The notes: a model not told the origin generated them from the letters alone. DNA of 35,326 nt from CAZWKX01 sp964614095 (GCA_964614095.1 CAZTJO010000020.1:1-35326), one strand, 5' to 3'. Shown: positions 23,572 to 32,447, counted from the first letter of the stretch. Numbers and translations are program-made.

Positions 23572-24205
23572 TGCGGAGCCTGACCTCCTCGACGATCTCC
23601 ACGGGGATGGAGGCGCCCTCACTGACGAGCATGGGCACGGCGGAAAGGCGAACCTCCACCAGTGGGAAGTCGCAACTCCGGTATCCATCCCCGCACTGTG
23701 AAACCGCGGTCTTCTCCACAGGGTCGCCGATCCACTCGAAGCCGCGGAACATGGCCCCCGAGGCCTCCACCCCTTCAACCAGCACCGCGTCTTCGTAAGC
23801 CTCGGTGGAGAATTGCCAGTCGGGACCCGTATCGGGCACGGCGGCGAAACGCTGCACCCGGAACTGGCAACCCTCGGCGCCGCAGTTGACACGCTCGTAC
23901 ACGATCCGCTCCGGCCCTTCCATCTCGTCACGATCTGTGGTGAACTCGATGCGGTCGGGGCCCAGCTCCTGCACCGGGTTGCCACTTTGATCCACGGGCA
24001 CCGCTTGTCGCAGCTCCAGCACCACCGCGGAGCCGATGGAGCGAAGAGTCTGATGCAGCTCGGCCGTCTTGGTGGAATCGGCAGCGTTCTGGCTGAAGCT
24101 GTAGAAGACGGAGACCACCGCCGCCAAGATGAGCGACGTGATCGCCATGCTCACTGCCATCTCAACAAGGGTGAAACCATTCTCGAAGCGCAGCAGGCGG
24201 CGCAT
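23561..24205 (-). CDS. PilW-like minor pilin
   Basis: 214 residues from the ATG at 24205, which shares one base with the stop of the PilV-like gene (TGATG). The leader is MRRLLRFENG|FTLVEMAVSMAITSLILAAVVSVFY (as segments), with Glu at +5, a textbook type IV prepilin start. The globular part has four Cys, CGAEGC and one Cys each in SQCGDG and RSCDF, so two disulfides are possible. The region upstream in the same frame is coding for the neighbour and lacks pilin features, so the longer frame is rejected. Probably part of the tip complex that primes pilus assembly with its two neighbours. Confidence 0.85.
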   Translation of the reverse strand: MRRLLRFENGFTLVEMAVSMAITSLILAAVVSVFYSFSQNAADSTKTAELHQTLRSIGSAVVLELRQAVPVDQSGNPVQELGPDRIEFTTDRDEMEGPERIVYERVNCGAEGCQFRVQRFAAVPDTGPDWQFSTEAYEDAVLVEGVEASGAMFRGFEWIGDPVEKTAVSQCGDGYRSCDFPLVEVRLSAVPMLVSEGASIPVEIVEEVRLRNAA

Positions 24206-25845
24206 CACGAGGGACACCAGCCGCTCATGGACTTGAAACGGTCCTCCTCGGCTTGGACGTACACGAAAATCCAGTCGACCACCGATCCGTTTCTGGTGCA
24301 CACCTTCGCCACCTCGTACCAGCCACTACTGACGACGAAGCTTGCCTCTCCATTGACATTCACCAGCAACCGGGTCCACTGATGGCCGCCCCACCTGCGG
24401 TAGTAGATGTCAGCGTGCTGCGCGTTCTGCACCACGAGTGTTCCCCGGTTCGACGGGCGGGTCAGCTGCAGGGTCACGGTCAGCCCTTGACTCACGGTGA
24501 ATCCCTGAGATACCGATCCGTGACCCCAATCCGTGGACGCGGTCGCGGTGAAGTACCCGCCCACCTCCAGATTGAGGGTTCCGGTGCCGTCCGGCCCGGT
24601 CATCGAGGTCAGCAGGCCGCGAGTGGGATGGGGCACCACGACATCGGCGCCGTGCACCGGGCGTCCAGTGTTGTCGATGACGTAGAAGCCGACCGCAATC
24701 TGGCCACCGCTGGGAATGGTGGTTGTCGTGGTGGTAGTGGCTCCGGGAACCGTGGTGGTGGTGGTGGCGCCCGGTACCGTCGTCGTAGTCGTCGAAGTAG
24801 TGGTGGTGGGCGGCGGCAGTGGCTCCAGGCTCACATCAAGATAGTGATCGGGCAGCGGGTAGTTCTCCGGGATATTCACCGAGATGATCTCAAAGCTGAC
24901 GTAGTCCGTGGCGCTTACCGTGATGTCGTAGGCATCCGGCAGGATGCCCTCTATGGTGTACTCGCCAGCCGCGTAGTCGGTCTGATCCCGCGTGGGCTCG
25001 TGCACAAGTGTGACTCGCGCATCGGAGATGACACCTCCGGTATCGGCGTCGGTCACGGACACGATGAGGCGCGCCGGCCGGTAGACCCTCAGGGTGGTCT
25101 CGGCGATCTGCCCCTCGATCACCACGATCTCGGTGATTTGCTCGAGCACATCATCCGGATGGAAGAGCCAGCCGTCGGCGATGGCCATCTCCACGCTGTA
25201 CTCCCCAGCAGGAATTCCGGGAAACACTTGGTCCTCGCCGCGGCTGCCGGAGCGAATCGGCGCATAGGGAGATTCGTGGATCTGCAGCTCGGGCAGGGTG
25301 TAGCCACTCGCAACAAACGGCTCGTGGGGGGCAAGATAGACCCGAGCATTGGCGATGCCCTCGTGAGCCCCGATGTTGGGAGGAGCGACAATCGTCTCCA
25401 TGATCACCGGATCTGCTCGCCCCTCGGCTTTCACCGTGACTCGCACGACCTTGTAGTCGACTCCGGGGTCCCAGGCTCCTTGCACGCCGTCGCCGCCCTG
25501 ATCGATAACGTTGAGCCCGGTGAGCGAACCGGCGTACTCCACCTCGGTGGTGATGGTGTACTCCCGGTTCTCCACCGTTTCCACACGTTCAGCCTCCAGC
25601 ACACCTGCCGGCGTGTAGCCGTCAATTCCAACGTCGGTGTAGTCCAGGGCGCGGATGGCCTCGATCTCCGCTTGGGCGAGGTTCTCGGCGGTCGAGATCG
25701 TGCGCGATTGATCCAACCAGCCCATCGCCGATAGGACCGGAGGGATTGTCATGACGATTGCCAAGGCCAGGATGGTGACGGCGACCATCGACTCCACAAG
25801 CCCCACGCCGTCGTCGCCACGACAGACGCGCCTTATCCGTACCAT
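24205..25845 (-). CDS. PilV-like minor pilin with large C-terminal beta domains, candidate tip adhesin
   Basis: 546 residues, against about 150-200 for a normal PilV. The N terminus RGDDG|VGLVESMVAVTILALAI (Glu at +5) is a class III prepilin start. After the pilin-like part (to about 150) come two stretches shaped like carboxypeptidase-regulatory or transthyretin-like sandwiches (…GIPAGEYSVEM…, LIVSVTDADTGGVISDARVTLVH, GEYTIEGILPDAYDITVS). A Thr-rich linker with TTTTTVPGA twice follows (about 343-377). A third such domain (DNTGRPVHGADVVV… GPDGTGTLNLEVGGYF) and a final about 80-residue domain with two Cys close the protein. ATG at 25845 has no ribosome-binding site. A sigma-28-like element ends 7 nt before it, so the message may be leaderless. 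The adhesin role is inference. Confidence 0.8.
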   Translation of the reverse strand: MVRIRRVCRGDDGVGLVESMVAVTILALAIVMTIPPVLSAMGWLDQSRTISTAENLAQAEIEAIRALDYTDVGIDGYTPAGVLEAERVETVENREYTITTEVEYAGSLTGLNVIDQGGDGVQGAWDPGVDYKVVRVTVKAEGRADPVIMETIVAPPNIGAHEGIANARVYLAPHEPFVASGYTLPELQIHESPYAPIRSGSRGEDQVFPGIPAGEYSVEMAIADGWLFHPDDVLEQITEIVVIEGQIAETTLRVYRPARLIVSVTDADTGGVISDARVTLVHEPTRDQTDYAAGEYTIEGILPDAYDITVSATDYVSFEIISVNIPENYPLPDHYLDVSLEPLPPPTTTTSTTTTTVPGATTTTTVPGATTTTTTTIPSGGQIAVGFYVIDNTGRPVHGADVVVPHPTRGLLTSMTGPDGTGTLNLEVGGYFTATASTDWGHGSVSQGFTVSQGLTVTLQLTRPSNRGTLVVQNAQHADIYYRRWGGHQWTRLLVNVNGEASFVVSSGWYEVAKVCTRNGSVVDWIFVYVQAEEDRFKSMSGWCPS

Positions 25846-25852
25846 GTCACTA

Positions 25853-25881
25853 CTTTCGGTGTAAAAGCCCGCTACCTTGAG
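25853..25881 (-). promoter_or_regulatory. sigma-28-like promoter of the minor-pilin operon
   Basis: On the minus strand: CTCAAGG, 14 nt, ACCGAAAG, in the 70-bp gap behind rel. Spacing equals that of the pilA and pilB elements. The -10 part ends 7 nt before the ATG, so transcription would begin at or next to the start codon. This fits the lack of a ribosome-binding site. Confidence 0.6.
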
Positions 25882-25915
25882 TAATCGACATGGCCAAGTG
25901 ACCGGAACAGCCGGA

Positions 25916-28129
25916 CTAGTCCCGCCCCGCCCCCGGAATCAGCCGGAAGGCGTCGAAGACACCCTCGACCGCCCGGAGCTCGCTGATGGCACGATTGAGC
26001 TGCTCGGTGTCGGAAAACTCCACCTCGAAGCGGAACCTCGCCACCCGGTCCCGCCCCACTGCCGAGGATGAGGCAAGGATGTTGGTGCCGAGATCCGAGA
26101 GGGTGGCGCTGATTTCCTGGAGCAGACGAGACCGGTCGAGCGCCTCCACCTGGATCCAGACGCTGAACGACCCTCCCTGATCGGCCCCCCAGGCCACCTC
26201 GACCATACGCTCGGCTCGGTCCCCGAGCGAAGCTATGTTGGTGCAGTCGGCCCGGTGCACCGAGACCCCGCGGCCGACGGTGACAAACCCAACGATGTCA
26301 TCCCCAGGCACCGGGGCACAGCAGCGGGCAACACGCACCCACATGTCGGCGAGCCCTTCGACGACTATCCCCCGCGACAGCGGCCGGTCGCCGGGTCGCG
26401 GCGGTGGTGCAAAAAGCAGGTCCTCATCAGCTGCAGCGGCCTCGGGCTCCTCGGGCCGCACCATACGGACGAGGCGGGCTACCACGGTGGACGCCTGTAC
26501 CGCATTCTCCCCCACCGCCTGATACAGGCTGTCCATGTCCTTTTTGCCCACAGATTCGGCCACCCGCCCGAGCATCTCGTCACGGGCCGAGGCCGACAGG
26601 CCGAGTCCCTCACGGCGCAGCAGCTTCACCACCTGCTCCCGCCCCTCGGCGGCCGCGTTCTCGCGTCGCTCACGGCTGAACCACTGCCGGATCTTTGCCG
26701 CCGCTCGCGGGGTGCGCACAAAACTGAGCCAGTCCCGGCTGGGACCGTGGTCGGCTGATCGGGTGGTGAGCACCTCGACCCGGTCGCCCGATTCGAGGCG
26801 AGTATCCAGCGACACCAGCCTCCCATTGACCCGGGCCCCGGTGCAGCGGTGTCCCACTTCGGTGTGCACCGCGTAGGCAAAATCGACCGGTGTGGCGCCG
26901 ATGGGAAGGCTCTTCACGTCCCCGTTCGGAGTGAGGACAAACACCTCCTGGTCGTACAGATCGAGCTGGAGACGGTTGAGGAATTCGGTAGGGCTCTCAT
27001 CCTCCTCGGTCTCGGCCGAGATTGAACGCAACCCTTTCACCTCGGCGGCCGGAGCGCCCTCCTTGTAGCCCCAGTGTGCGGCGACGCCCCACTCAGCAAT
27101 CTCGTGCATCTTGTGGGTGCGGATCTGGACTTCGATGGGCTTGTGCTCCGGCCCCAGAACGGTGGTGTGCAGGCTTTGGTATTCGTTGAACTTGGGGGTG
27201 GCTATGTAATCCTTGAACCGGCCCATCACCGGAACCCAGTTGGTGTGCACCGCGCCCAGAGCCGCATAACACTCGGTTTCGCCCTCGGTGACAATACGAA
27301 TGCCGATGAGGTCGTGTATCTCTTCGAAGGAGCGGCCCCCGTCGACCATCTTGCGGTAGATGGAATAGGCGTGTTTCGGCCGGCCGCTGACCACTGCCTT
27401 GAGGCCCTGTTTGTCGAGTAGCCGCTCCACCTCATTGATGAAGCTCTCGACGTAGGCATCCCGCTCTGGGGCACGGACCCGTACCAGCTCCTGGATCTCC
27501 CCGAAGCGCCGCGGATGCAGCACCTCAAAACACCGATCCTCGAGTTCGTGCTTGATGCGCTGCACTCCCAGACGGTGCGCCAGCGGGGCGTAAACGTTGA
27601 GGGTCTCGGCGGCGATTCGCTGCTGCTTCGATTCGGCCAGGGCGTGGAGAGTGCGCACGTTGTGCAGCCGGTCCGCCAGCTTGATGAGGAGCACCCGAAT
27701 ATCTCGGGCCATGGCGATCACCATTTTGCGGATGGTGGCCGCCTGCTGCTCCTCCCGGTTCCCGAACTTGATTCGGTCGAGTTTGGTAACCCCATCGATA
27801 AGAGAGGCAACATGGCTGCCAAATGCCTCACGCACACCGTCGAGAGTCAGGTCGGTGTCCTCCACGGTGTCGTGAAGCAGGGCGGCGGCAATGGCCTCGG
27901 CCTCCAGGCCGTAGCCGGCGACGATTTGGGCCACGGACAGCGGATGGGTGATGAACGCATGCCCGCTCTTGCGAAACTGGCCGTCGTGGTAGTGCCGTGC
28001 CGTCTCGTAGGCGCGATGGATGAGCGTGTCCGAGGCCCCGGGGTGGTGCCGCCTGAATTCGGCGAGTACCGGCTCCACTTCGGCAATCGCCGCATCGTCG
28101 GGGCGCGAGTCGAAATCGGGAGCGGTCAT
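25916..28129 (-). CDS. rel: bifunctional (p)ppGpp synthetase/hydrolase Rel
   Basis: Makes and degrades the stringent-response alarmone. 737 residues from the ATG at 28129, preceded by GGGGTGG; a GTG at 28171 would add 14 unlikely residues. HD hydrolase domain with ITHPLSVAQIVAGYG and LLHDTVEDT (about 55-90), RLHNVRTL and VYAPLAHRLG. Synthetase domain with RPKHAYSIYRKM, then GRFKDYIATPKFNEYQSLHTTV (segments); RFKD fits the RxKD loop of bifunctional enzymes rather than ExDD of synthetase-only RelA. TGS domain VFVLTPNGDVKSLP, a Cys region ARCCAPVPGDDIVGF and a C-terminal ACT domain (about 660-737). It is followed by the minor-pilin operon. Confidence 0.95.
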   Translation of the reverse strand: MTAPDFDSRPDDAAIAEVEPVLAEFRRHHPGASDTLIHRAYETARHYHDGQFRKSGHAFITHPLSVAQIVAGYGLEAEAIAAALLHDTVEDTDLTLDGVREAFGSHVASLIDGVTKLDRIKFGNREEQQAATIRKMVIAMARDIRVLLIKLADRLHNVRTLHALAESKQQRIAAETLNVYAPLAHRLGVQRIKHELEDRCFEVLHPRRFGEIQELVRVRAPERDAYVESFINEVERLLDKQGLKAVVSGRPKHAYSIYRKMVDGGRSFEEIHDLIGIRIVTEGETECYAALGAVHTNWVPVMGRFKDYIATPKFNEYQSLHTTVLGPEHKPIEVQIRTHKMHEIAEWGVAAHWGYKEGAPAAEVKGLRSISAETEEDESPTEFLNRLQLDLYDQEVFVLTPNGDVKSLPIGATPVDFAYAVHTEVGHRCTGARVNGRLVSLDTRLESGDRVEVLTTRSADHGPSRDWLSFVRTPRAAAKIRQWFSRERRENAAAEGREQVVKLLRREGLGLSASARDEMLGRVAESVGKKDMDSLYQAVGENAVQASTVVARLVRMVRPEEPEAAAADEDLLFAPPPRPGDRPLSRGIVVEGLADMWVRVARCCAPVPGDDIVGFVTVGRGVSVHRADCTNIASLGDRAERMVEVAWGADQGGSFSVWIQVEALDRSRLLQEISATLSDLGTNILASSSAVGRDRVARFRFEVEFSDTEQLNRAISELRAVEGVFDAFRLIPGAGRD

Positions 28130-28207
28130 GATCCACCCCGTTCTGCTCCGCACGGGCCAGAGCCGCACCACCCAAGCGCGGCGTTCATCCAGGGATTGTA
28201 CGGCGGC

Positions 28208-29275
28208 CTAGCGGCGACGCCGGCGCTTCTTTGGGGGCCGCGGCGCTGCACCGGTGAGGACGGCGGGCAGCCCTTCCTGCTCCGCCTCCGGCACTACATC
28301 CAGGATACGGGCGGCGAATTCGTCCTCGGTGCCCTTACGCTGCATCCGGCGCCGGACCCGCTGCCAGTGTTCCTCCCGCTCCTTCCATAGCGCCAGCAAA
28401 GGCGCGGCCAGGAAGATCGAGGAGTAGGTACCGGTAGCCACCCCGATAAAGAGGGCCAGGGCAAATTCGCGCAAGGTGGCGGCGCCGAGCAGGAACGAGC
28501 CCACAAACAGTAGGCTGCCGATCGGGAGCAGGCTGGTCAGCGAGGTGTTCACCGACCGCATGAACACCTGGTTCATCGACATGTTCACGATGGCCGAGGC
28601 GGTGTGTCTGTCGCCACGCTCCTCCACGTTCTCGACCACCTTGTCGAACACCACAACGGTGTCGTAGAGCGAATAACCCAAGATGGTCAGAATGGCGATG
28701 ATCGTGGCCGGCGTCACCTCAAAACCGACGAGGGCGTAGATGCCGGCGGTAAGGACCAAGTCGTGGCCCAGCGCGGCGAGCCCGGCCATCGCCATCTTCC
28801 ATTCGAGGCGAATCGAGATAAACCCCGCCACCACCACCAGGAACACAATGAGGGCCCGCAGCGCGCTCGCCGCGATCTGGGAACCAAACGTCGGACCCAC
28901 CGACTGGGCGCTGGCGTCATCCGGATCGGCGCCGGTCACCGCGGCAACCGCCTCGACAACAAGCGCTTCCTGGTCGGCATCGAGCTCTTCAGTCTGCACC
29001 CTGATCCCCTCACCGCCTCCGGTGGTCTGGACTCGGGCTCCCTCGAAGCCGATGTCGGCAAGAGCGTCGCGAACCTCGGACACTGAAATCCCTTCGGGGT
29101 TGGGCAGCTCTACCAGTGTGCCCCCGACAAAATCGACGCCGAGGTTGAGGCCGCGAATGGACAAAGCAAGCACCGACGTCAGCAACAACACCGCAGACGC
29201 GGTGAACCAGCGGCGGCGGTTGCCGACAAAGTCCCAGTGGATGTCCCCACGGTAGAGGCGGCTGAAGAACTTCAT
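28208..29275 (-). CDS. secF: protein translocase subunit SecF
   Basis: With SecD forms the proton-driven helper complex of SecYEG, pulling exported chains across the membrane. 355 residues, six membrane helices. First helix at about 25-45, then LGVDFVGGTLVEL, the conserved SecF entry to the P4 domain. The five-helix bundle has the motif ILGYSLYDTVVVFDKVVEN (about 215-233) and MNQVFMRSVNTSLTSLLP (about 250-267). The basic tail (KKRRRRR) is typical of actinobacterial SecF. ATG overlaps the secD stop (ATGA). Confidence 0.95.
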   Translation of the reverse strand: MKFFSRLYRGDIHWDFVGNRRRWFTASAVLLLTSVLALSIRGLNLGVDFVGGTLVELPNPEGISVSEVRDALADIGFEGARVQTTGGGEGIRVQTEELDADQEALVVEAVAAVTGADPDDASAQSVGPTFGSQIAASALRALIVFLVVVAGFISIRLEWKMAMAGLAALGHDLVLTAGIYALVGFEVTPATIIAILTILGYSLYDTVVVFDKVVENVEERGDRHTASAIVNMSMNQVFMRSVNTSLTSLLPIGSLLFVGSFLLGAATLREFALALFIGVATGTYSSIFLAAPLLALWKEREEHWQRVRRRMQRKGTEDEFAARILDVVPEAEQEGLPAVLTGAAPRPPKKRRRRR

Positions 29276-30945
29276 TGGGCCGTCTCCAGAGAGATGCCGG
29301 AAGCCCCCTTGATGCTGAGCGGCCCTCCCTCACCGAACCGAGACCGGGCCACCAAGGCCACCGCGGGACGGGTGAAGGAATAGAACACCACAACGTCGGT
29401 GACCGTGGCGATGCCGAGTGCCAAAGCGAAGCCCTTCACCGACCCGATGGCCAGGATGTATAGGAGCACCGCCCCGAAGAAAGAAACCGTGTCGGCGGTG
29501 ATGATGGTGCGGAAGCTCCTCTTGAAGGCGTGGTCGATGGCCAGACGCACCGAACGGCCCCGGTGTATGTCCTCCTTGATGCGCTCGAAGTAGACGATGT
29601 AGGAGTCCGAGGTGATGCCGATGGACACAATGACCCCGGCCACCCCGGCCAGGGTGAGGCTGACCCCCTGGGTCTCGCCGAGCAACGCGTAGACCGACAA
29701 GACGATGGAGCCGAACACGGTCAGGCCGAGCACGTTCACCACTCCCAGGGCGCGGTAGTAGAGAATCATGGCCAGGGCCACAAGCGCCAGGCCGCCTGCA
29801 CCGGCGATCAGGCCGGCGCGCAGGGAGTCGGAGCCCAGAGTGGCCGACACCGACAGCACACTCTGCTCCTCCAGCGCCACCGGCAGCGAGCCGTAGCGCA
29901 GCACCACGGCCAGGTCGTCGGCTTCCTGCTGTGGCTTGTCGGCGCTGCCTACGGTGATGACGGCGCTTCCGCCGCTGATGCCCTCACCCGCCGGAATCTC
30001 GCTCGAGATGGAGGGAGCGGTGACTACCTCCCCATCGAGCACAATGGCAAACCGGCGCCGACTGTCACCGACTGCAAAATAGCTCAGCTCCTTGGTGGCG
30101 GACTCGAACTTGTTGGAGCCCTCACCGCTGAAGTAGAGGAACACCGCCCATTCACCGGTTCCGGTGGAAGACACCCCCAGCCCTCCACTACCTCCCCTGG
30201 TGTAGAAGCCGGCCTGGGCGTCGCTGAGATCCGTGCCCAGCAACAGCGCCGGGCCCAGGTGAAAGGCCTCCAGCTGTCCAAGCGAGTTGGGCTCAGGATC
30301 CAGGTACCAGGCGTCCTTCTCCGGATCGTCGCTCAGGGTGAACCCGGTCTCGGGGTCCACACAGCCCGGCTGCCCCTCGAGAGGCTCGGCGAGATCACAA
30401 AGGGGGATTTCTTCGGGCAGCACCGTGGTGAGGTCGATCGGCTCCGGCTCCAGGGTGGTGGTGGTTGGTGCCTCGGTGGTGGTGGTCTCTTCCGTCGTCG
30501 TGGTCTCGCCCAGGTCGTCGGCCGTTTCCGCCTCCACCTCCGCCTGCTGATATGCGGCGGCCTCCAGGTACAGAGGGCTGACCCCGTAGATCGACACCGA
30601 ATACACCGGCCGGAAGGTGAGCTGGCCGGTGGTGCCCACCGCCTTGCGCGCCCGCTCCTGATCGGTGACGCCGGGAAGCTGCACCTCGATGTTGCGCTCG
30701 CCGGCTAGAGAGATCTCAGGCTCCTGCACCCCGCCGAGCGCCTCGATACGGCTGCGAATGATCTCGACCGCCGTGTCGAGCACATCCCGATCGGTCCCCT
30801 CCGGCGCCTCGAGCAGCACGGAAAAACCTCCCTGAAGATCGAGGCCCAGTTTGGGGGTGACGCCGGCCAGCTGGGTGCCGATGAGTAAGCCCCAAGCAAC
30901 AACCAGGGTCGTGGCCAGCGTGGTCCAGGCGGCGCGGCGGCGCAT
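29272..30945 (-). CDS. secD: protein translocase subunit SecD
   Basis: 557 residues. N-terminal helix (about 8-28), then PKLGLDLQGGFSVLLEA, the conserved D-L-Q-G-G motif. The external P1 region has RSRIEALGGVQEPEI. An insert with Thr-rich runs (TTTTEETTTTEAPTTTT, about 147-168) plus an acidic stretch with two Cys (LCDL, GCVD) interrupts P1. The C-terminal five-helix bundle carries TLAGVAGVIVSIGITSDSYIVYFERIKED (as segments), in which family members have a catalytic Asp. Five nt from yajC; its GGAG directly touches the ATG, so initiation is probably by coupling. Part of yajC-secD-secF. Confidence 0.95.
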   Translation of the reverse strand: MRRRAAWTTLATTLVVAWGLLIGTQLAGVTPKLGLDLQGGFSVLLEAPEGTDRDVLDTAVEIIRSRIEALGGVQEPEISLAGERNIEVQLPGVTDQERARKAVGTTGQLTFRPVYSVSIYGVSPLYLEAAAYQQAEVEAETADDLGETTTTEETTTTEAPTTTTLEPEPIDLTTVLPEEIPLCDLAEPLEGQPGCVDPETGFTLSDDPEKDAWYLDPEPNSLGQLEAFHLGPALLLGTDLSDAQAGFYTRGGSGGLGVSSTGTGEWAVFLYFSGEGSNKFESATKELSYFAVGDSRRRFAIVLDGEVVTAPSISSEIPAGEGISGGSAVITVGSADKPQQEADDLAVVLRYGSLPVALEEQSVLSVSATLGSDSLRAGLIAGAGGLALVALAMILYYRALGVVNVLGLTVFGSIVLSVYALLGETQGVSLTLAGVAGVIVSIGITSDSYIVYFERIKEDIHRGRSVRLAIDHAFKRSFRTIITADTVSFFGAVLLYILAIGSVKGFALALGIATVTDVVVFYSFTRPAVALVARSRFGEGGPLSIKGASGISLETAQ

Positions 30946-30949
30946 CTCC

Positions 30950-31267
30950 TTACTCGGTCCCCCGTGTCACCTTGCTGGAGAGGGCGCGTCGGGACATGCG
31001 GATCCGGGTACCGTCTTCGATCTGCAAGATGGCCGTCTGGTCCTCATCGTCGAAGTACTCGATGGTGCCGTAGATGCCGCCGATCGTCTGCACCTCGTCG
31101 CCGATCTCCAGCGCCTTCAGCATGGCATCGTGTTTCTTGGCCTTGGTGCGCTGCGGGCGAACGAGCAGGAAATAGAAGATTCCGCCGAACAGCACCAGCA
31201 TGATGAGGAGCGAGTAGAGCGAGTTGCTGGAGCTCGTTTCACCGGTCTGGGCAAGGATGGTCAGCAT
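30950..31267 (-). CDS. yajC: preprotein translocase subunit YajC
   Basis: 105 residues from the ATG at 31267, which has GGAGG at good distance. The frame open further upstream is not coding-like. One membrane helix (about 17-37, LYSLLIMLVLFGGIFYFLLV) followed by RPQRTKAKKHDAML, the YajC signature, and a small domain with GDEVQTIGGIYGTIEYFDDE (segments). Auxiliary subunit of the SecDF complex. It precedes secD by 4 nt. Confidence 0.93.
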   Translation of the reverse strand: MLTILAQTGETSSSNSLYSLLIMLVLFGGIFYFLLVRPQRTKAKKHDAMLKALEIGDEVQTIGGIYGTIEYFDDEDQTAILQIEDGTRIRMSRRALSSKVTRGTE

Positions 31268-31319
31268 GTAGTCCTCCGGGGGCGGCCCCAAGTACGGCGC
31301 TTCGGGCCTCGGCGGCGAT

Positions 31320-32447
31320 CTATCGTAGCGGTCTCTCAGATGGTCCGGACGCCCGCTTTGCCAACAGCGCCGATCGGTAGGCGGCGAACCCACCGGCGGC
31401 TATCGCCTCCCGAGATTCGGCAAGCATCCCGAGCGTATAGGTGAGATTGTGCACACTGAGGAGACGGGGTCCCAGCATCTCCCCCGTTGTATGCAGGTGG
31501 CGCAGGTAGGCGCGGGTGTAGCGCCGGCAGGTGAGGCAGGGACACTCCTCATCGATGGGGGCGCCGTCCCCGGCGAACTCGGCGCGGCGAATCGAATAAT
31601 CGCCATAAGGTGACAACACCTTGCCGTGCCGGGCCAGACGAGTCGGCCACACACAATCGAAAAGATCGCAGCCGCGCTCCACGGCATCCAGCACCCCCTC
31701 GGTGTCCCCGAGCCCCATCACGTACCGAGGCTTGACCTCAGGAAGCTCACCCACCACCGCCTCCAGAACGGCGTTGCGGTCTTCGGCGCCCTCCCCCACC
31801 GACAGGCCGCCGATCCCGAACCCGGAGAAGCCGAGAGCAGCAGTGGCTGCAGCGCTCTCCAGGCGCAGGTCAATCTCCGTCCCGCCCTGCACAATGCCGA
31901 AGAGAGCCTGGTCGGAGCGGCGATGCGTCTCCAGCGCACGCTCCGCCCAGCGCAGAGTTCGCTGCATGGCACCGCGCACGGTCTCCACCGGAGCCGGCAA
32001 CCCAACCAGCACGTCGAGCACCATGGCGATATCAGGCCCGAGCCGCTCCTGGATGACCACCGCCTCCTCGGGGGTCAGGCGCACCTCGGAGCCGTCGTAC
32101 GCCGAACGGAACACGACGCCGTCCTCGTCGACCTTGGGCTCCAGGGAGAACACCTGAAAACCACCGGAATCGGTGAGGATGGGCCGGTCCCAGCCCATGA
32201 ACCGGTGCAGGCCTCCCAACGACTCCACAACGTCGGCGCCGGGGCGCAGCATCAGGTGGTAGGTGTTGGCGAGGACAATCTGAACCCCCGCCTCGACCAG
32301 GTCCCGCGAGTCGAGCGTGCGCACCGTGCCCCGGGTCCCCACCGGCAGGAACGCCGGGGTGGCCACGTCGCCGTGCGCCGTCGACAGCGTGCCGGCTCGT
32401 ACCGCGCCGTCGCGGTAGTCGATACGGAAACGAATCGCCTCGCTCAT
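31320..32447 (-). CDS. tgt: tRNA-guanine transglycosylase
   Basis: Exchanges G34 of GUN-anticodon tRNAs for preQ1, in queuosine synthesis. 375 residues, normal length. Motifs: ATPAFLPVGTRGTV (about 29-42), ILTDSGGFQVFSL (about 90-102) with the catalytic Asp, GFGIGGLSVGE (about 208-218), and the zinc site CPCLTCRRY with the later His in LSVHNLTY (about 302-340). It overlaps queA by 4 nt (ATGA). No preQ1 synthesis gene is in this window. Confidence 0.95.
   Translation of the reverse strand: MSEAIRFRIDYRDGAVRAGTLSTAHGDVATPAFLPVGTRGTVRTLDSRDLVEAGVQIVLANTYHLMLRPGADVVESLGGLHRFMGWDRPILTDSGGFQVFSLEPKVDEDGVVFRSAYDGSEVRLTPEEAVVIQERLGPDIAMVLDVLVGLPAPVETVRGAMQRTLRWAERALETHRRSDQALFGIVQGGTEIDLRLESAAATAALGFSGFGIGGLSVGEGAEDRNAVLEAVVGELPEVKPRYVMGLGDTEGVLDAVERGCDLFDCVWPTRLARHGKVLSPYGDYSIRRAEFAGDGAPIDEECPCLTCRRYTRAYLRHLHTTGEMLGPRLLSVHNLTYTLGMLAESREAIAAGGFAAYRSALLAKRASGPSERPLR

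Noticed and set aside
23572..23985. N-terminal extension of the PilX-like protein to 669 residues
   Set aside because: This part overlaps the PilW-like coding sequence in another frame and is Arg/Ser/Pro-rich. The prepilin leader begins at the ATG at 23571.
24206..24301. Longer start for the PilW-like protein
   Set aside because: The added 32 residues lie over the PilV-like 3' end and would place the prepilin leader far inside the protein. ATG 24205 gives a normal leader.
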